DNA from: JAGPUQ01 sp036961295
GTDB lineage: Bacteria > Pseudomonadota > Gammaproteobacteria > Pseudomonadales > Porticoccaceae
Length of the DNA stretch: 64,000 bases
Assembly: GCA_036961295.1 (NCBI GenBank)
Contig: JBALVX010000001.1
Location: 186,001-250,000, forward strand
Direction of reading: 5' to 3'
The notes below the pieces were generated by a model that ran no database searches, was not told where the DNA came from, and worked only from the letters and a program-made list of their open reading frames with translations. Position 1 is the stretch's first letter; every line of letters begins with the position of its first letter. The position numbers were made by a program, and so were the translations under genes. This document shows positions 26,791 to 36,346 of this stretch, in pieces.

Positions 26791-28401
26791 TTAGGGTAGC
26801 ATGCGGTTGGGGTGGGCAAAACCAAGTCTGAAGCATTTCGGGTCTACTTCCGTGTCGATGTAGTCCAGCGTGGCGTAGTTTATTTCACACAGTTCCCGGG
26901 AGATATATAAGCCGAGTCCAGTACCCGTGTGTGAGGTGGTGAAAAACGGCTCGAAAATGCGGTCGCGGTGTTGTTTGGCGACGCCCTCACCGCGGTCTTC
27001 GATGAGCAGAAAAGGGTGGCCGGTAGATATCTCGATGCCGTAGCGCAGCCCGACCCAGGCCTCCCCGGTCGCTTCCTTGCTGTAGCGTATGGCATTGTCG
27101 AGCAGATTGGTTAGTACCTGCTGGAGATGGGAGGCATCAAAATAAACAAATACCGGCTCCCCACTCAGTTCAATGGTGACTTCTCCGGACTGGGAATCCT
27201 TGAATTCTTCTACAAAAGTATTCAGTGTATCTTTAAGATTAAACTTTTTTAATTCAGGTTTTTTTTGTCGCGATAATTGCATGACGTTTTCGATGATTTG
27301 ATTCAATCGATTCGCGTGTTTGCTAATCATGTGAGACAGCTTGGCTTGTTGCGCACCGGGATTATGTTCCTCCGAGAGTAACTGCGCGGCATGACTGATG
27401 GCCCCCAGGGGGTTGCGAATTTCGTGGGCGATACTACCGGTGAGTTGACCCAGCGAAGCCAGTTTGAGTTGTTGTGCGCGTTGCGCACTCGAACGATTGT
27501 CTTCGAGAAAAACCAGGGTGCGGGTTAAATTCTGTTCATTAAAGGACGCAAAGCTAGCCTGTATTTCACTGCCCGCTCGATTTTTAAACGGCTCCGGTTT
27601 GAGCCAGGGGTAGGCCTGCCAACGTATGTACAACTGGTGGAGTTGTGGTGTGATTCTCAAATGCTGACCAATACTGAGGGTTTTTTGCGGTTGGTGACCG
27701 CCCAGTAATTCGACCGCTGAGTTATTGATTAACTCGATATCGCCATCCCGGTTAGCCACAATAATGCCCGTTAACATGCGCTGCACGATTAGCGCATTGA
27801 GTTGCTGGAGTTGTGCGGCTTCATTGGCCTGGAGTTGGGCACTTTCCTGAGCGAGCCTTAAGCGTTTGTTGAGCTGGCGAAAAATCAGCGCGGTGACAAA
27901 CAATAAGGCACCGAGGATGCCCGTTGGAATCAGATTATCATTTGCCGAGTCGAAGTAAAAAGAGGCGACGAGCTCCTGGGTGAGCAGAGTGATGCTGGCG
28001 ACTGCCGCGAGCAGTAAGGAGAGCCGACCAGTAAAAGCAATGGAGCCGGTGGCAACAGTAACAATCAGTAGAAAGCCCATACCGCTGCTGAGGCCGCCGC
28101 TACTAAAGGTGATTAGGCTGATGCAGCCAATATCGATAAATAGATGCAGAAACAGGCTGGTGGTGCCGAGGGTAAAGCGCCGCCACAATAAATGGATGAG
28201 CAGCGCAACCGACAAACCGGCGTAACTGAATACCGTTATTGTGAAGGTTTGTGGGTGTTCGGTACCCAGCGTTTTGTCGGATATCCCAGCCAACATCATG
28301 CCCAAAAAGAGCAGCGACAAGAGCAAGCGATAGTAGGAATACACCTTGATTGAATCGGCGTAGGGTCCCGCGATATTCGATATTGTTGAGGCTGGAACCA
28401 T
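26791..28401 (-). CDS. pilS: sensor histidine kinase PilS
   Basis: Membrane kinase partner of PilR. Six hydrophobic segments occupy about residues 25-175, then a PAS-like region (LNALIVQRMLTGIIVANRDGDIELIN). The phospho-acceptor helix is GSIAHEIRNPLGAISHAAQLL with the H-box His, and the ATPase domain follows with NLLDNAIRYSKE, IEDRGEGV and TGLGLYISREL. Length 536 matches the family. It lies 33 bases upstream of pilR, forming one operon opposite to the pilin genes. Confidence 0.93.
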   Translation of the reverse strand: MVPASTISNIAGPYADSIKVYSYYRLLLSLLFLGMMLAGISDKTLGTEHPQTFTITVFSYAGLSVALLIHLLWRRFTLGTTSLFLHLFIDIGCISLITFSSGGLSSGMGFLLIVTVATGSIAFTGRLSLLLAAVASITLLTQELVASFYFDSANDNLIPTGILGALLFVTALIFRQLNKRLRLAQESAQLQANEAAQLQQLNALIVQRMLTGIIVANRDGDIELINNSAVELLGGHQPQKTLSIGQHLRITPQLHQLYIRWQAYPWLKPEPFKNRAGSEIQASFASFNEQNLTRTLVFLEDNRSSAQRAQQLKLASLGQLTGSIAHEIRNPLGAISHAAQLLSEEHNPGAQQAKLSHMISKHANRLNQIIENVMQLSRQKKPELKKFNLKDTLNTFVEEFKDSQSGEVTIELSGEPVFVYFDASHLQQVLTNLLDNAIRYSKEATGEAWVGLRYGIEISTGHPFLLIEDRGEGVAKQHRDRIFEPFFTTSHTGTGLGLYISRELCEINYATLDYIDTEVDPKCFRLGFAHPNRMLP

Positions 28402-28479
28402 AGGGTGTATTACGAAGCTTTACTCGGAGTCCGATTTTAGCCGAAAATAGCCGCCCTTAGCACGACACGGCAACAATTT

Positions 28480-30168
28480 ATGACCCGCCTCACAATTGCA
28501 CTCGCTCAGTTAAACCCTTTAGTGGGTGATATTCCTGGTAATACCGATAAGGTGATCGATTATTTGCGGCGCGCTCGGGATGAGTTGAAGGCGGATATCG
28601 TGGTGTTTCCCGAACTGGCCTTGATTGGTTATCCCGCGGAAGACCTGTTGTTGCGCCCCAGTTTGCAGATACGCATTGAACGCGCCCTGGAGCGGGTTAT
28701 GACAGCGTGCACTGGAATTGTAGCGGTGGTCGGCTATCCCTGCTTAGACGGTGATGAGCTGTTCAATGCCGCGGGGGTGATTCGCGATGGTAAATTACTC
28801 GCGCGTTATTACAAAAACCGGCTGCCGAATTACAAAGTGTTTGACGAGGAGCGGTATTTCACCGCAGGTAAAGACGCCTGCGTGATTCAACTGTGCGGGG
28901 TCGATACCGCGATTAGTATTTGTGAGGATGTTTGGTCGCCACAGGTGATGGCCGATGCGGCGGCGCAGGGTGCGCGCCTGATGCTCAACATCAATGCCTC
29001 GCCATTTCACAAAGACAAGCAGCGCATGCGGCAGCAAGTATTAAAGCAGCGCAGCGTAGAAGGCGATATGCCGGTGGTATACGTTAATCAGGTCGGCGCT
29101 CAGGACGAATTAATTTTCGACGGTGGTTCGATGGTGATGGATCGCTATGGGGATCTGGCATTTAGGGCGCCCCAGTTTGAAGAGAGCTTGTACACCGTTG
29201 CGGTGGATATCGCGACTAACAGCGGAGACACCGGTGTTGGTGTCGATACTAATCCTCGTGTGAGCACCCATATAAGTACTTGGGTGAATGTCCCGGCACA
29301 GCAAATCACCCCGGCGCTGGATAGCCTGGCAGCTATGTATCAGGCCCTGGTGTTGGGGGTGCGAGACTACGTTAACAAAAACGGGTTTCGCGGCGTAGTA
29401 CTGGGGCTGTCCGGCGGTATCGATTCTGCATTGACTCTGGCTATTGCAGTGGACGCCCTCGGTGCTGATCGGGTAGAAGCGGTGATGATGCCTTTTCGCT
29501 ACACCTCGCAGCTCAGTCAGGACGACGCTAGCGATCAGGCCAAACGCATGGGCGTGAACTACAAAAGCATCGGCATCGAGCCGGTTTATAAGGCGTTTAT
29601 GGAAGCCCTGGCCGATGAGTTTGTCGGTTGCGCGGTGGATACCACCGAAGAAAACCTTCAGGCCAGGTCCCGGGGCGTACTGTTAATGGCGATTTCCAAT
29701 AAGAAAGGCTATCTGGTACTGACTACCGGTAATAAAAGCGAAATGTCGGTGGGTTACGCCACACTTTACGGTGATATGGCCGGTGGCCTCGATGTACTCA
29801 AGGATGTTTCTAAACTTGCCGTATTTGAGCTATCAAAATATCGCAACACCCTGTCGGCGGTGATTCCCGAATCGGTGATTACCCGACCACCTTCGGCAGA
29901 ATTGGCGCCAGATCAAATAGATGAAGACTCGCTCCCGCCCTACGAGGTGCTCGACCAAATTTTGCAGCGCTACGTTGAACAGGACGAGAGCGCCGAGGAG
30001 ATAGTTGCCGCTGGTTTTAATTCCGAAGAGGTTTACCGCATCCTGAGGATGGTGGACTTAAGTGAGTACAAGCGACGGCAGGCGCCTATTGGCCTACGCA
30101 TCACGGAACGTGGCTTTGGCCGCGATCGGCGCTACCCGATTACCAATGGTTGGAAAGCCGGTGACTAG
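28480..30168 (+). CDS. nadE: glutamine-dependent NAD+ synthetase
   Basis: Makes NAD from nicotinate adenine dinucleotide using glutamine nitrogen. The N-terminal nitrilase-type amidase has its Glu in FPELALIGYPAEDLL, Lys in KNRLPNYKVFDEERYF and nucleophile Cys in AISICEDVWSP. The C-terminal synthetase has the P-loop GLSGGIDSALTL and TTGNKSEMSVGYATLYGDMAGG. 562 residues, full length. Single gene divergent from pilS. Confidence 0.96.
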   Translation: MTRLTIALAQLNPLVGDIPGNTDKVIDYLRRARDELKADIVVFPELALIGYPAEDLLLRPSLQIRIERALERVMTACTGIVAVVGYPCLDGDELFNAAGVIRDGKLLARYYKNRLPNYKVFDEERYFTAGKDACVIQLCGVDTAISICEDVWSPQVMADAAAQGARLMLNINASPFHKDKQRMRQQVLKQRSVEGDMPVVYVNQVGAQDELIFDGGSMVMDRYGDLAFRAPQFEESLYTVAVDIATNSGDTGVGVDTNPRVSTHISTWVNVPAQQITPALDSLAAMYQALVLGVRDYVNKNGFRGVVLGLSGGIDSALTLAIAVDALGADRVEAVMMPFRYTSQLSQDDASDQAKRMGVNYKSIGIEPVYKAFMEALADEFVGCAVDTTEENLQARSRGVLLMAISNKKGYLVLTTGNKSEMSVGYATLYGDMAGGLDVLKDVSKLAVFELSKYRNTLSAVIPESVITRPPSAELAPDQIDEDSLPPYEVLDQILQRYVEQDESAEEIVAAGFNSEEVYRILRMVDLSEYKRRQAPIGLRITERGFGRDRRYPITNGWKAGD

Positions 30169-30201
30169 ACCTCAGCACCAGCAGCCATAGACAGCTAAGC
30201 C

Positions 30202-30249
30202 CTAGTCGAGAAGGCCTCTAGCCAAGAAAGCCCCTAGCCAAGAAGGCCG
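30202..30249. repeat. 16-bp tandem repeat across the bamD stop codon
   Basis: Three consecutive units: CTAGTCGAGAAGGCCT, CTAGCCAAGAAAGCCC, CTAGCCAAGAAGGCCG. The last unit contains the bamD stop (CTA on this strand) and its final codons; the others lie beyond it. The period of 16 shows this is not a codon-driven repeat. Confidence 0.9.
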
Positions 30250-31229
30250 AAGCTCAACCAGTTGAGCCAGGATTTTTCCTGGTCCGGTTCCTGTTGCTCG
30301 TTTTGTTCTTGTTCTGTTGAGGATGGTGAGGAATCGCGAAGAGACTCGGGACGGCTATCGTAGGCCGGTGCTTTTTCGGGGACGTAATAACCTAGAGTCA
30401 GCCGTCGCCACCAGGAGGAATCGTCCTTAAAGTTATCCTGATACTGGAATTCGCCGCTGGCGTTAAGCGCCGGGTGGTCGGGGAAATTAGTCGCTAAGGT
30501 TTTCGCTGCATTGGCGGAATGTTCTTTAAGATTAAGTAAATAATAACCCTGAGCCATCACAGCCAGGCCGTCGGCAACGGCCGGGGTGCGTTGGAAGTTT
30601 TCCACCACATAGCGGCCACGGTTGGTTGCGGCAAGATAGGCCTCGCGCTTGAAATAATAGTTGGCGACGTGAATTTCGTGGCGCGCCAGTAGATTGCGCA
30701 AATGCACCAGATGTTTTCTGGCGTCCGCGGCATACACGCTGTTGGGGTAGCGATGCAGCAGATCGGTGAAGGTGGCAAAGGCCAGTCGTGCGGTGCCGGG
30801 GTCGCGCTTGCTGTCGTCCCGAGGCAGAAATGAATCCAGGAAGCCCTTACTTTCCGAAATGAGCGATAAGCCTTTAATATAGTGAGCGTAATCGACATTG
30901 GTATGTTGGGGATGCAGGCGGATAAAACGGTCGGCGGCGGCGGTGGCGGACTCGTAATCGGCACTTTCGTAGTGAGCGTAAATTAGTTCGAGTTGGGCTT
31001 GTTCGCCGTAGGTTCCGAAGGGAAACTGGGCTTCCAGTGCTTCGAGATTTTCTATCGCCAGCGCCCAGCTGCGCGAAGTCAGATTGCGTTGCACGCGCTC
31101 GTAATAAGCTTGCTCGGTGATGGTTTTCGGGTCATCCCGCTTAGCCTTGGCTGCTTTGGTTTCCTCGGATTGAAACCAGGAACAACCACTAATCAACAAC
31201 AAGCTTAGAATAACAATAAGGGTGCGCAT
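30234..31229 (-). CDS. bamD: outer membrane assembly lipoprotein BamD
   Basis: Essential lipoprotein of the BAM complex that folds outer-membrane proteins. The signal peptide MRTLIVILSLLLISGC ends in a lipobox with Cys16, followed by TPR-like repeats (AYYERVQRNLTSRSWALAIENLEALEAQFP; AYLAATNRGRYVVENFQ). The frame is open further upstream to 31295, but ATG 31229 has AGGAAG at good spacing and gives the correct signal peptide. About 331 residues, longer than E. coli BamD because of a Gln/Glu/Ser-rich tail (SSPSSTEQEQNEQQEPDQEK). Confidence 0.93.
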   Translation of the reverse strand: MRTLIVILSLLLISGCSWFQSEETKAAKAKRDDPKTITEQAYYERVQRNLTSRSWALAIENLEALEAQFPFGTYGEQAQLELIYAHYESADYESATAAADRFIRLHPQHTNVDYAHYIKGLSLISESKGFLDSFLPRDDSKRDPGTARLAFATFTDLLHRYPNSVYAADARKHLVHLRNLLARHEIHVANYYFKREAYLAATNRGRYVVENFQRTPAVADGLAVMAQGYYLLNLKEHSANAAKTLATNFPDHPALNASGEFQYQDNFKDDSSWWRRLTLGYYVPEKAPAYDSRPESLRDSSPSSTEQEQNEQQEPDQEKSWLNWLSFGLLG

Positions 31230-31454
31230 ACGACTTCCTGAAAGTTCGATCTTTGAAGGTTTGATCTTTAGAGTGAGTTTTTGGGTTACAGTCAACTTTA
31301 TACTATTACAATCCAGAACGTTTAATTCGGAAATCCATCAGCCGCTATTAGTACGCTGGTGGACCCCGCTAACAAGCGGCTATTTAAACACAGACTAAAG
31401 ACCGGCAACACCATCAGCCCGGTAATGATGATAGCTTTTAGGTAAACAGTTGAT

Positions 31455-32417
31455 ATGACAGAAAACGTAGTGAGTGAAACTGCCCGCGTACCCCGTGAGC
31501 TGATGGGTAAGCGTTTGGATCAGGTGGCGGCGCAGTTGTTTGGGCAATTTTCCCGGTCTCGGCTACAGCAGTGGATTGTGGAGGGCGCCCTTCGGGTAGA
31601 CGACGAGCAGCGCCAGCCCCGGGACAAACTGTTCGGCGGCGAGTGGCTGCGTCTGGAAGCTCGCCTGACGGATGCCGGCGAGTGGCAGGCGCAAGAGGTG
31701 GATTTTGCTGTGGTCTACGAAGACGACGATATCCTGGTGATTAATAAACCCGTGGGCCTAGTGGTGCACCCGGGATCTGGAAATCCAGACGGTACCTTAC
31801 TTAATGGCTTATTGAATTACTGCCCTGCGTTGCGCTCGGTGCCTCGCGCGGGGATCGTGCATCGGCTCGATAAAGACACCAGCGGAGTTATGGTGGTGGC
31901 GAAAAATTTGATTGCCCAGACGGCGTTAGTAGAGCAGCTACAGGCGCGCACCGTGAGTCGGGAGTACGAAGCCATCGCCCGTGGGGTGATCATTAGCGGG
32001 GCAACGGTGGATGCCCCCGTGGGTCGTCATCCCTCGGCGCGCACGCGGATGGCCGTCGTTGCCGGAGGTAAACCGGCGGTGACTCATTACCGGGTTGCCG
32101 CGCGCTACGGTCACCATACTCATCTTAAGGTCAAGCTAGAGACTGGCCGCACCCACCAAATACGGGTGCATCTGAGTCATCGCGGTTATCCGCTGGTGGG
32201 TGACCCAGTCTATGGCGGGCGCTCCAGGCCATTTGCCGGAGCCGATCAGGAGTTGCTTGATTATCTAGCGGGCTTCCAACGGCAGGCCTTACATGCTGCG
32301 CAATTAGCTTTAGATCACCCGGGCAGCGGCGAGTTGATGACCTGGTCCGTGCCCCTGCCGGACGATATTCTCGACTTGATGAAAATGCTGGAACGTCACG
32401 ATGCCCCAGTCCCCTGA
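31455..32417 (+). CDS. rluD: 23S rRNA pseudouridine synthase RluD
   Basis: Pseudouridylates helix 69 of 23S rRNA. There is an N-terminal S4-like domain (GKRLDQVAAQLFGQFSRSRLQQWI), then the catalytic motif GIVHRLDKDTSGVMVVAKN with the nucleophilic Asp, and the KLETGRTHQIRVHLSHRGYPLVGDPVYGG segment. 320 residues. It overlaps pgeF by 17 bases, and rluD-pgeF next to divergent bamD is the standard gammaproteobacterial arrangement. Confidence 0.95.
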   Translation: MTENVVSETARVPRELMGKRLDQVAAQLFGQFSRSRLQQWIVEGALRVDDEQRQPRDKLFGGEWLRLEARLTDAGEWQAQEVDFAVVYEDDDILVINKPVGLVVHPGSGNPDGTLLNGLLNYCPALRSVPRAGIVHRLDKDTSGVMVVAKNLIAQTALVEQLQARTVSREYEAIARGVIISGATVDAPVGRHPSARTRMAVVAGGKPAVTHYRVAARYGHHTHLKVKLETGRTHQIRVHLSHRGYPLVGDPVYGGRSRPFAGADQELLDYLAGFQRQALHAAQLALDHPGSGELMTWSVPLPDDILDLMKMLERHDAPVP

Positions 32418-33204
32418 AGATTTGGCATTGATTCCCCTCCAGCCGAGCTGGCCGGTGCCAGAGGGAGTGCGGGCCTATCTCAGCACGCGGCAGGGCGGTT
32501 GTAGTTCCGCACCCTGGGATACACTTAATTTGGGCGCTCATGTGGGTGACGCAGCACAAGCGGTGCAGCGCAATCGCGAAGACCTACTAAATGCACTGGC
32601 CAAGTCGGGCGACACTCAGTTTGAGAGGCAACTCAAAGCGCAATGGTTAGATCAAGTGCACGGCACGACGGTGGTCGAAGCGCGCGGTGACGGTGAAGTG
32701 CGTCGCGCCGATGCGGCCTGGACGCAGCATTCCGGTGTGGTGTGTGCGGTGATGACCGCAGATTGTCTACCGATTCTCATCTGTGATCGAGACGCCAGCG
32801 TGGTGGCTGCTGTGCACGCGGGTTGGCGCGGCCTCGCCGCCGGTGTGATTGGCTCGACTGTCACCGCCCTTGCTGTCGAGCCGCAACGTTTATTGGCGTA
32901 TCTAGGCCCAGCGATCTGCGCTCGTTGCTTTGAAGTGGGGCCAGAGGTGAGGGAGCGTTTTCTGGAGGGCGGGAAGGATAACGCGCAGCGAGCGGGAATA
33001 ACCGCCTGTTTTAAGGCCTCGCCAGCGCGAGCAGGTCATTATTTGGCAGACCTGGTTAAGTTGGCGCGAGGGCAGTTGCTCGCCCTGGGAGTGGCAGATA
33101 TTTACGGTGGGGAGATGTGTACGGTAGAGTCACCTGAGAGCTTTTATTCCTATCGCCGAGACGGAGATACCGGGCGGCAGGCCGCGCTTATTTACTTGGA
33201 ATGA
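32401..33204 (+). CDS. pgeF: peptidoglycan editing factor PgeF (YfiH laccase-domain family)
   Basis: Copper/zinc-dependent multicopper-laccase-like protein (DUF152), linked in E. coli to correct peptidoglycan amino-acid composition and also reported to act on purine nucleosides. Motifs include LSTRQGGCSSAPWDTLNLGAHVGD, WLDQVHGTTVV, VMTADCLPILICD and VAAVHAGWRGLAAGV, with the metal-binding His and Cys residues in place. 267 residues. The start overlaps the end of rluD. Confidence 0.94.
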   Translation: MPQSPEDLALIPLQPSWPVPEGVRAYLSTRQGGCSSAPWDTLNLGAHVGDAAQAVQRNREDLLNALAKSGDTQFERQLKAQWLDQVHGTTVVEARGDGEVRRADAAWTQHSGVVCAVMTADCLPILICDRDASVVAAVHAGWRGLAAGVIGSTVTALAVEPQRLLAYLGPAICARCFEVGPEVRERFLEGGKDNAQRAGITACFKASPARAGHYLADLVKLARGQLLALGVADIYGGEMCTVESPESFYSYRRDGDTGRQAALIYLE

Positions 33205-33210
33205 CCTTTA

Positions 33211-33277
33211 TTTGGAGTAGCTGCTTTGGCGTAACCACTTGGAGTGGCTGTTTAGAGCAGCTACTTAGAATAGCCGC
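33211..33277. repeat. 12-14-bp degenerate tandem repeats between pgeF and NUDIX gene
   Basis: Five consecutive related units fill the gap: TTTGGAGTAGCTGC, TTTGGCGTAACCAC, TTGGAGTGGCTG, TTTAGAGCAGCTAC, TTAGAATAGCCGC. They lie outside both genes. Confidence 0.75.
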
Positions 33278-33285
33278 GGGCGATT

Positions 33286-33834
33286 TTATTTGGCGCGGCT
33301 AGACTTGCGGCGCACGGTGTTGGTGCGCACCGAGTAGTTGCCGGTTTTTCGGTCGTTAAAATAATGTTCCAGGGTTGTGGTGACCGAGGGAAAGGCAATC
33401 TCATTCCAGGGAATATCCTCTTCCTCGAATAAGGCTACTTCCAGTGATTCGGCCCCTGCTGCAAACTCCGGCGTCGCGAGCTCGCCGAGAAAGAACATAT
33501 ACACCTGATTGATATGGGGGATGTCCACCATGGTGTACAACTCAGGTTCGCTCATTTTGGCCTCGGCCTCTTCCCAGCACTCACGCATGGCACCTTCGAC
33601 CGTGGTTTCGCCGTTTTCCATAAAACCGGCGGGCAGCGTCCAGTAGCCGTAGCGGGGTTCAATGGCTCGCTTGCACAGTAATACCTGGCCTTGGTAGATT
33701 GGCACACAGCCGGCGATGATGCGCGGATTTTGGTAATGGATCGTGTCGCAGTGATCGCAAATATGGCGATCGCGATCATCTCCAGAGGGGATGCGCAGGT
33801 TTACCGGCTTGCCGCAGGCGCTACAAAATTTCAT
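33286..33834 (-). CDS. NUDIX hydrolase with N-terminal zinc ribbon
   Basis: The first 35 residues hold two CxxC-type pairs (FCSACGKP and HICDHCDT), as in NudC-like and related zinc-ribbon NUDIX proteins. The NUDIX box is GFMENGETTVEGAMRECWEE, with the catalytic glutamates. A Gly usual near the end of the box is Glu here. 182 residues with a basic C-terminal tail (RRKSSRAK). The substrate is not predictable; members hydrolyse nucleoside diphosphate derivatives. Converges on pgeF. Confidence 0.9.
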   Translation of the reverse strand: MKFCSACGKPVNLRIPSGDDRDRHICDHCDTIHYQNPRIIAGCVPIYQGQVLLCKRAIEPRYGYWTLPAGFMENGETTVEGAMRECWEEAEAKMSEPELYTMVDIPHINQVYMFFLGELATPEFAAGAESLEVALFEEEDIPWNEIAFPSVTTTLEHYFNDRKTGNYSVRTNTVRRKSSRAK

Positions 33835-34074
33835 CGGCGTAACTCGCAGAGATCGTGGCCTTGGTAGCCATAATGTAGTGATAATAAGAAATCAAATTTA
33901 GCAACATACTACCGCTACGGTTATTAAGGTGGATGAACAAATTTAAAGTCGAGCATGACACGTAATATAATCGGTTTATTATAGCATTCGACCAGAAGTC
34001 GCAGCCTTGTACGCTTTCTCCAGTATCAGTATCTAATTTAAAGTCTAATAGCATCATCACCCGAGGATTATATT

Positions 34075-34596
34075 GTGATCTATGAATACGACCAACACTC
34101 CCCCGAAATCGGCGACGGTGTTTTTGTTGCCCCCAGCGCCGATGTAATCGGCCAGGTAGTGATTGGTGACCGCGCCAGCATTTGGTTTAATGCCGTAGTG
34201 CGCGGCGACACCGATCGTATCTACATTGGCGCGGGCAGCAATGTGCAGGATAATGCCGTGGTGCACACCGACCCCGGTATACAAGTCCGTATTGGCGAAA
34301 ATGTCACTATCGGACACTGCGCCATGGTGCATGGCTGTACGATTGGTGAGAACTCCCTGATCGGCATCAACGCGGTGGTTCTCAACCATGTCCGCATCGG
34401 CCGCAACTGTTTGATCGGGGCCAATGCTTTGGTACCAGAGGGTATGGAAATTCCGGACAACTCCATGGTGCTGGGTACCCCGGCGAAAATAGTGCGCACG
34501 CTGGACGAGGCAGCCGTAGCGGGTTTGGCTGAATCGGCGGCAGGTTATCGCGACAAGGCCGCGGCCTTTATTCGTAGCTTAAAAGTGCTTGAGTGA
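34075..34596 (+). CDS. gamma-class carbonic anhydrase-like hexapeptide protein (YrdA type)
   Basis: Left-handed beta-helix protein built of hexapeptide repeats (ADVIGQVVIGDRASIWFNAVVRGD onward). The zinc-ligand histidines are in VVHTD, TIGHCAMVHG and neighbouring positions. 173 residues, as in YrdA/PaaY proteins, many of which are annotated as gamma-carbonic anhydrases although activity is often unproved. The start is GTG 34075 with GAGG about eight bases upstream. It is followed by the DUF1289 gene. Confidence 0.9.
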   Translation: MIYEYDQHSPEIGDGVFVAPSADVIGQVVIGDRASIWFNAVVRGDTDRIYIGAGSNVQDNAVVHTDPGIQVRIGENVTIGHCAMVHGCTIGENSLIGINAVVLNHVRIGRNCLIGANALVPEGMEIPDNSMVLGTPAKIVRTLDEAAVAGLAESAAGYRDKAAAFIRSLKVLE

Positions 34597-34679
34597 GTGC
34601 TGCCCATGACTACTATTTCGTAGTTAGTGTTATTAGGTGATCAGTCTTGTTAGGTAAGTGTTATTGGGTATTAAGTAGT

Positions 34680-34898
34680 ATGAATCAGCCTCCAACTAAA
34701 AAATCAATCGCGACTGTACGGGCACGGGTAGCGTCTCCCTGCGTGTCGCTTTGTTCCCTTGATATTAGAGATGTTTGTGTGGGTTGTTACCGCAGTGCCA
34801 ACGAAATTTGTGACTGGATGATTTTGAATGATGACGAGCGTCGAGCGGTGCTGGTCAAGGCCGCAGAGCGAAATCGCAAAAATAACCCTTTTGCCTGA
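34680..34898 (+). CDS. DUF1289 family protein
   Basis: Small 72-residue protein with the family pattern SPCVSLCSLDIRDVCVGCYRSANEICDW, i.e. four closely spaced Cys that may bind a metal or iron-sulfur cluster. The function of the family is unknown. ATG 34680 gives the expected short N-terminus; the ribosome site is weak. Its stop codon lies inside a hairpin (34889-34906) at the convergence with the CBS-domain gene. Confidence 0.85.
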   Translation: MNQPPTKKSIATVRARVASPCVSLCSLDIRDVCVGCYRSANEICDWMILNDDERRAVLVKAAERNRKNNPFA

Positions 34899-34906
34899 GG
34901 GCAAAA
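34889..34906. terminator. possible bidirectional terminator
   Basis: TTTTGCC and GGCAAAA form a perfect seven-bp stem with a four-base loop between two convergent genes. No separate T-run follows, so the call rests on symmetry and location. Confidence 0.4.
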
Positions 34907-34920
34907 CTTAACTCTCTAAT

Positions 34921-36207
34921 TTAATCTTCTACAGCTTCGAGCGGTCCCAGGCGCCAGACTTTAATGCGCTCGATCACATTCCCTTTTAAGGTAATGGTTT
35001 CGAAACGATAAGGTTTAAGTTCTACACTGACGCTGCCTTCGGGGATGCGTTCAAGTGCTTCCAGTACCAGTCCATTCAGCGTCTTAGGACCGTCCTGGGG
35101 TAAATCCCATGCGGTTGCCTTGTTGATGTCGCGCACCGTGGCGCTGCCGTCGATTAAAAAGCTGCCGTCGGGCTGGGTTTTAATCTCGTCTTCGTCATCG
35201 ATCAGGTTGGTGGTAAATTCGCCGACGATCTCTTCGAGCAAATCTTCCAGCGTGACCAATCCAGCAATATCACCGTATTCATCGACCACCATGGCGAGGC
35301 GGTGACGATGCTTGCGGAAGTTGATCAACTGAGTACTCAGCGGGGTGCCTTCGGGCACAAAATAAGGTTCGCGGGTAAAGCGTTTGATGGCTTCCTTAGT
35401 CAAAGTGATGGCGCCACCGCGCAGCAAGCGGCTCATATGGCGCAAGTGCAGGAAACCGAGAGTCTGATTAATGTCGCCGTCGTAGACCGGTAAGCGCGTG
35501 TGTTCCGAGGCAATAATTCGATCCAGTAACACGTCCAGATCATCCTCGAGATCAAGACCGTAGACCTCGTTCTTCGGCACCATAATGTCGTTTACGCTCA
35601 CCGTTTCCAGATCCAGAATGCTAACCAGCATGTCCTGGTGATCTTCGGAAATGGTTTTACCGGTGGATTCAAACACCACCGAGCGCAGCTCTTCTCGAGT
35701 CAGACTATCGTCGCGGCGCGGATTGGGATGAAAGCCCAGCAGGCGCACCAACACATTGGAGAGATAGTTGACCACCACCACCAGGGGATACAGTAGCTTG
35801 AGTAAGGGCTTGAGGATGTGACTGGCGGCAAAAGCGATCTTCTCAGGATACAGCGCCGCGATGGTTTTCGGCGTCACCTCAGAAAAAATCAGTACCACCA
35901 AAGTCAGCGCCACGGTAGCAACCGCGATACCTATTTCCGGGCCGAACAGACGGGTACAGATAATCCCGGCAATGATGGAGGCGAGAATATTGACGGCGTT
36001 GTTGCCGATTAAAATAACCCCGATCAAGCGATCCGGGCGGTCGAGCAGGCGTTTGGCGCGTCGTGCTCCCGCGTGTTTTCTGGCCATATGGCGCAGTCGG
36101 TAGCGATTGAGCGACATCATTCCGGTTTCTGAGCCGGAAAAGAAGGCAGAAAGAACTAAGAGGGAGGCGAGTACTGTACCCAGTAGCCACAGGGGGGTGT
36201 CGTTCAA
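34921..36207 (-). CDS. CorB/HlyC-type CNNM transporter with CBS domains
   Basis: An N-terminal DUF21 membrane domain (several helices within residues 1-150, with SGSETGMMSLNRYRLRHMARK), a pair of CBS domains (MVPKNEVYGLD; YFVPEGTPLSTQL; DEYGDIAGLVTLEDLLEEIVGE) and a C-terminal CorC_HlyC domain. Family members act in magnesium or cobalt efflux and resistance. 428 residues. The start is a TTG with no strong ribosome site. It follows the CcsA/YpjD-like gene on the same strand, as in many proteobacteria. Confidence 0.9.
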   Translation of the reverse strand: MNDTPLWLLGTVLASLLVLSAFFSGSETGMMSLNRYRLRHMARKHAGARRAKRLLDRPDRLIGVILIGNNAVNILASIIAGIICTRLFGPEIGIAVATVALTLVVLIFSEVTPKTIAALYPEKIAFAASHILKPLLKLLYPLVVVVNYLSNVLVRLLGFHPNPRRDDSLTREELRSVVFESTGKTISEDHQDMLVSILDLETVSVNDIMVPKNEVYGLDLEDDLDVLLDRIIASEHTRLPVYDGDINQTLGFLHLRHMSRLLRGGAITLTKEAIKRFTREPYFVPEGTPLSTQLINFRKHRHRLAMVVDEYGDIAGLVTLEDLLEEIVGEFTTNLIDDEDEIKTQPDGSFLIDGSATVRDINKATAWDLPQDGPKTLNGLVLEALERIPEGSVSVELKPYRFETITLKGNVIERIKVWRLGPLEAVED

Positions 36208-36288
36208 GGCTTGGGTGGTCTCTTGCAGTAATAGAAGTGGGGATGATGGCTGAGAATACCGGCGGAGGCAACCGCCGCAGTCAACAAA

Positions 36289-36346
36289 AGTGACTAGCTA
36301 AGAGTGACTAGTTGAGAGTGGCTTAACTAAGAGTGCTTTAGCTGAG
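36289..36346. repeat. 14-15-bp tandem repeats at the end of the ypjD-like gene
   Basis: Four units: AGTGACTAGCTAAG, AGTGACTAGTTGAG, AGTGGCTTAACTAAG, AGTGCTTTAGCTGAG. The last includes the stop codon of the minus-strand gene; the rest lie in the gap before the CBS-domain gene. Confidence 0.85.
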
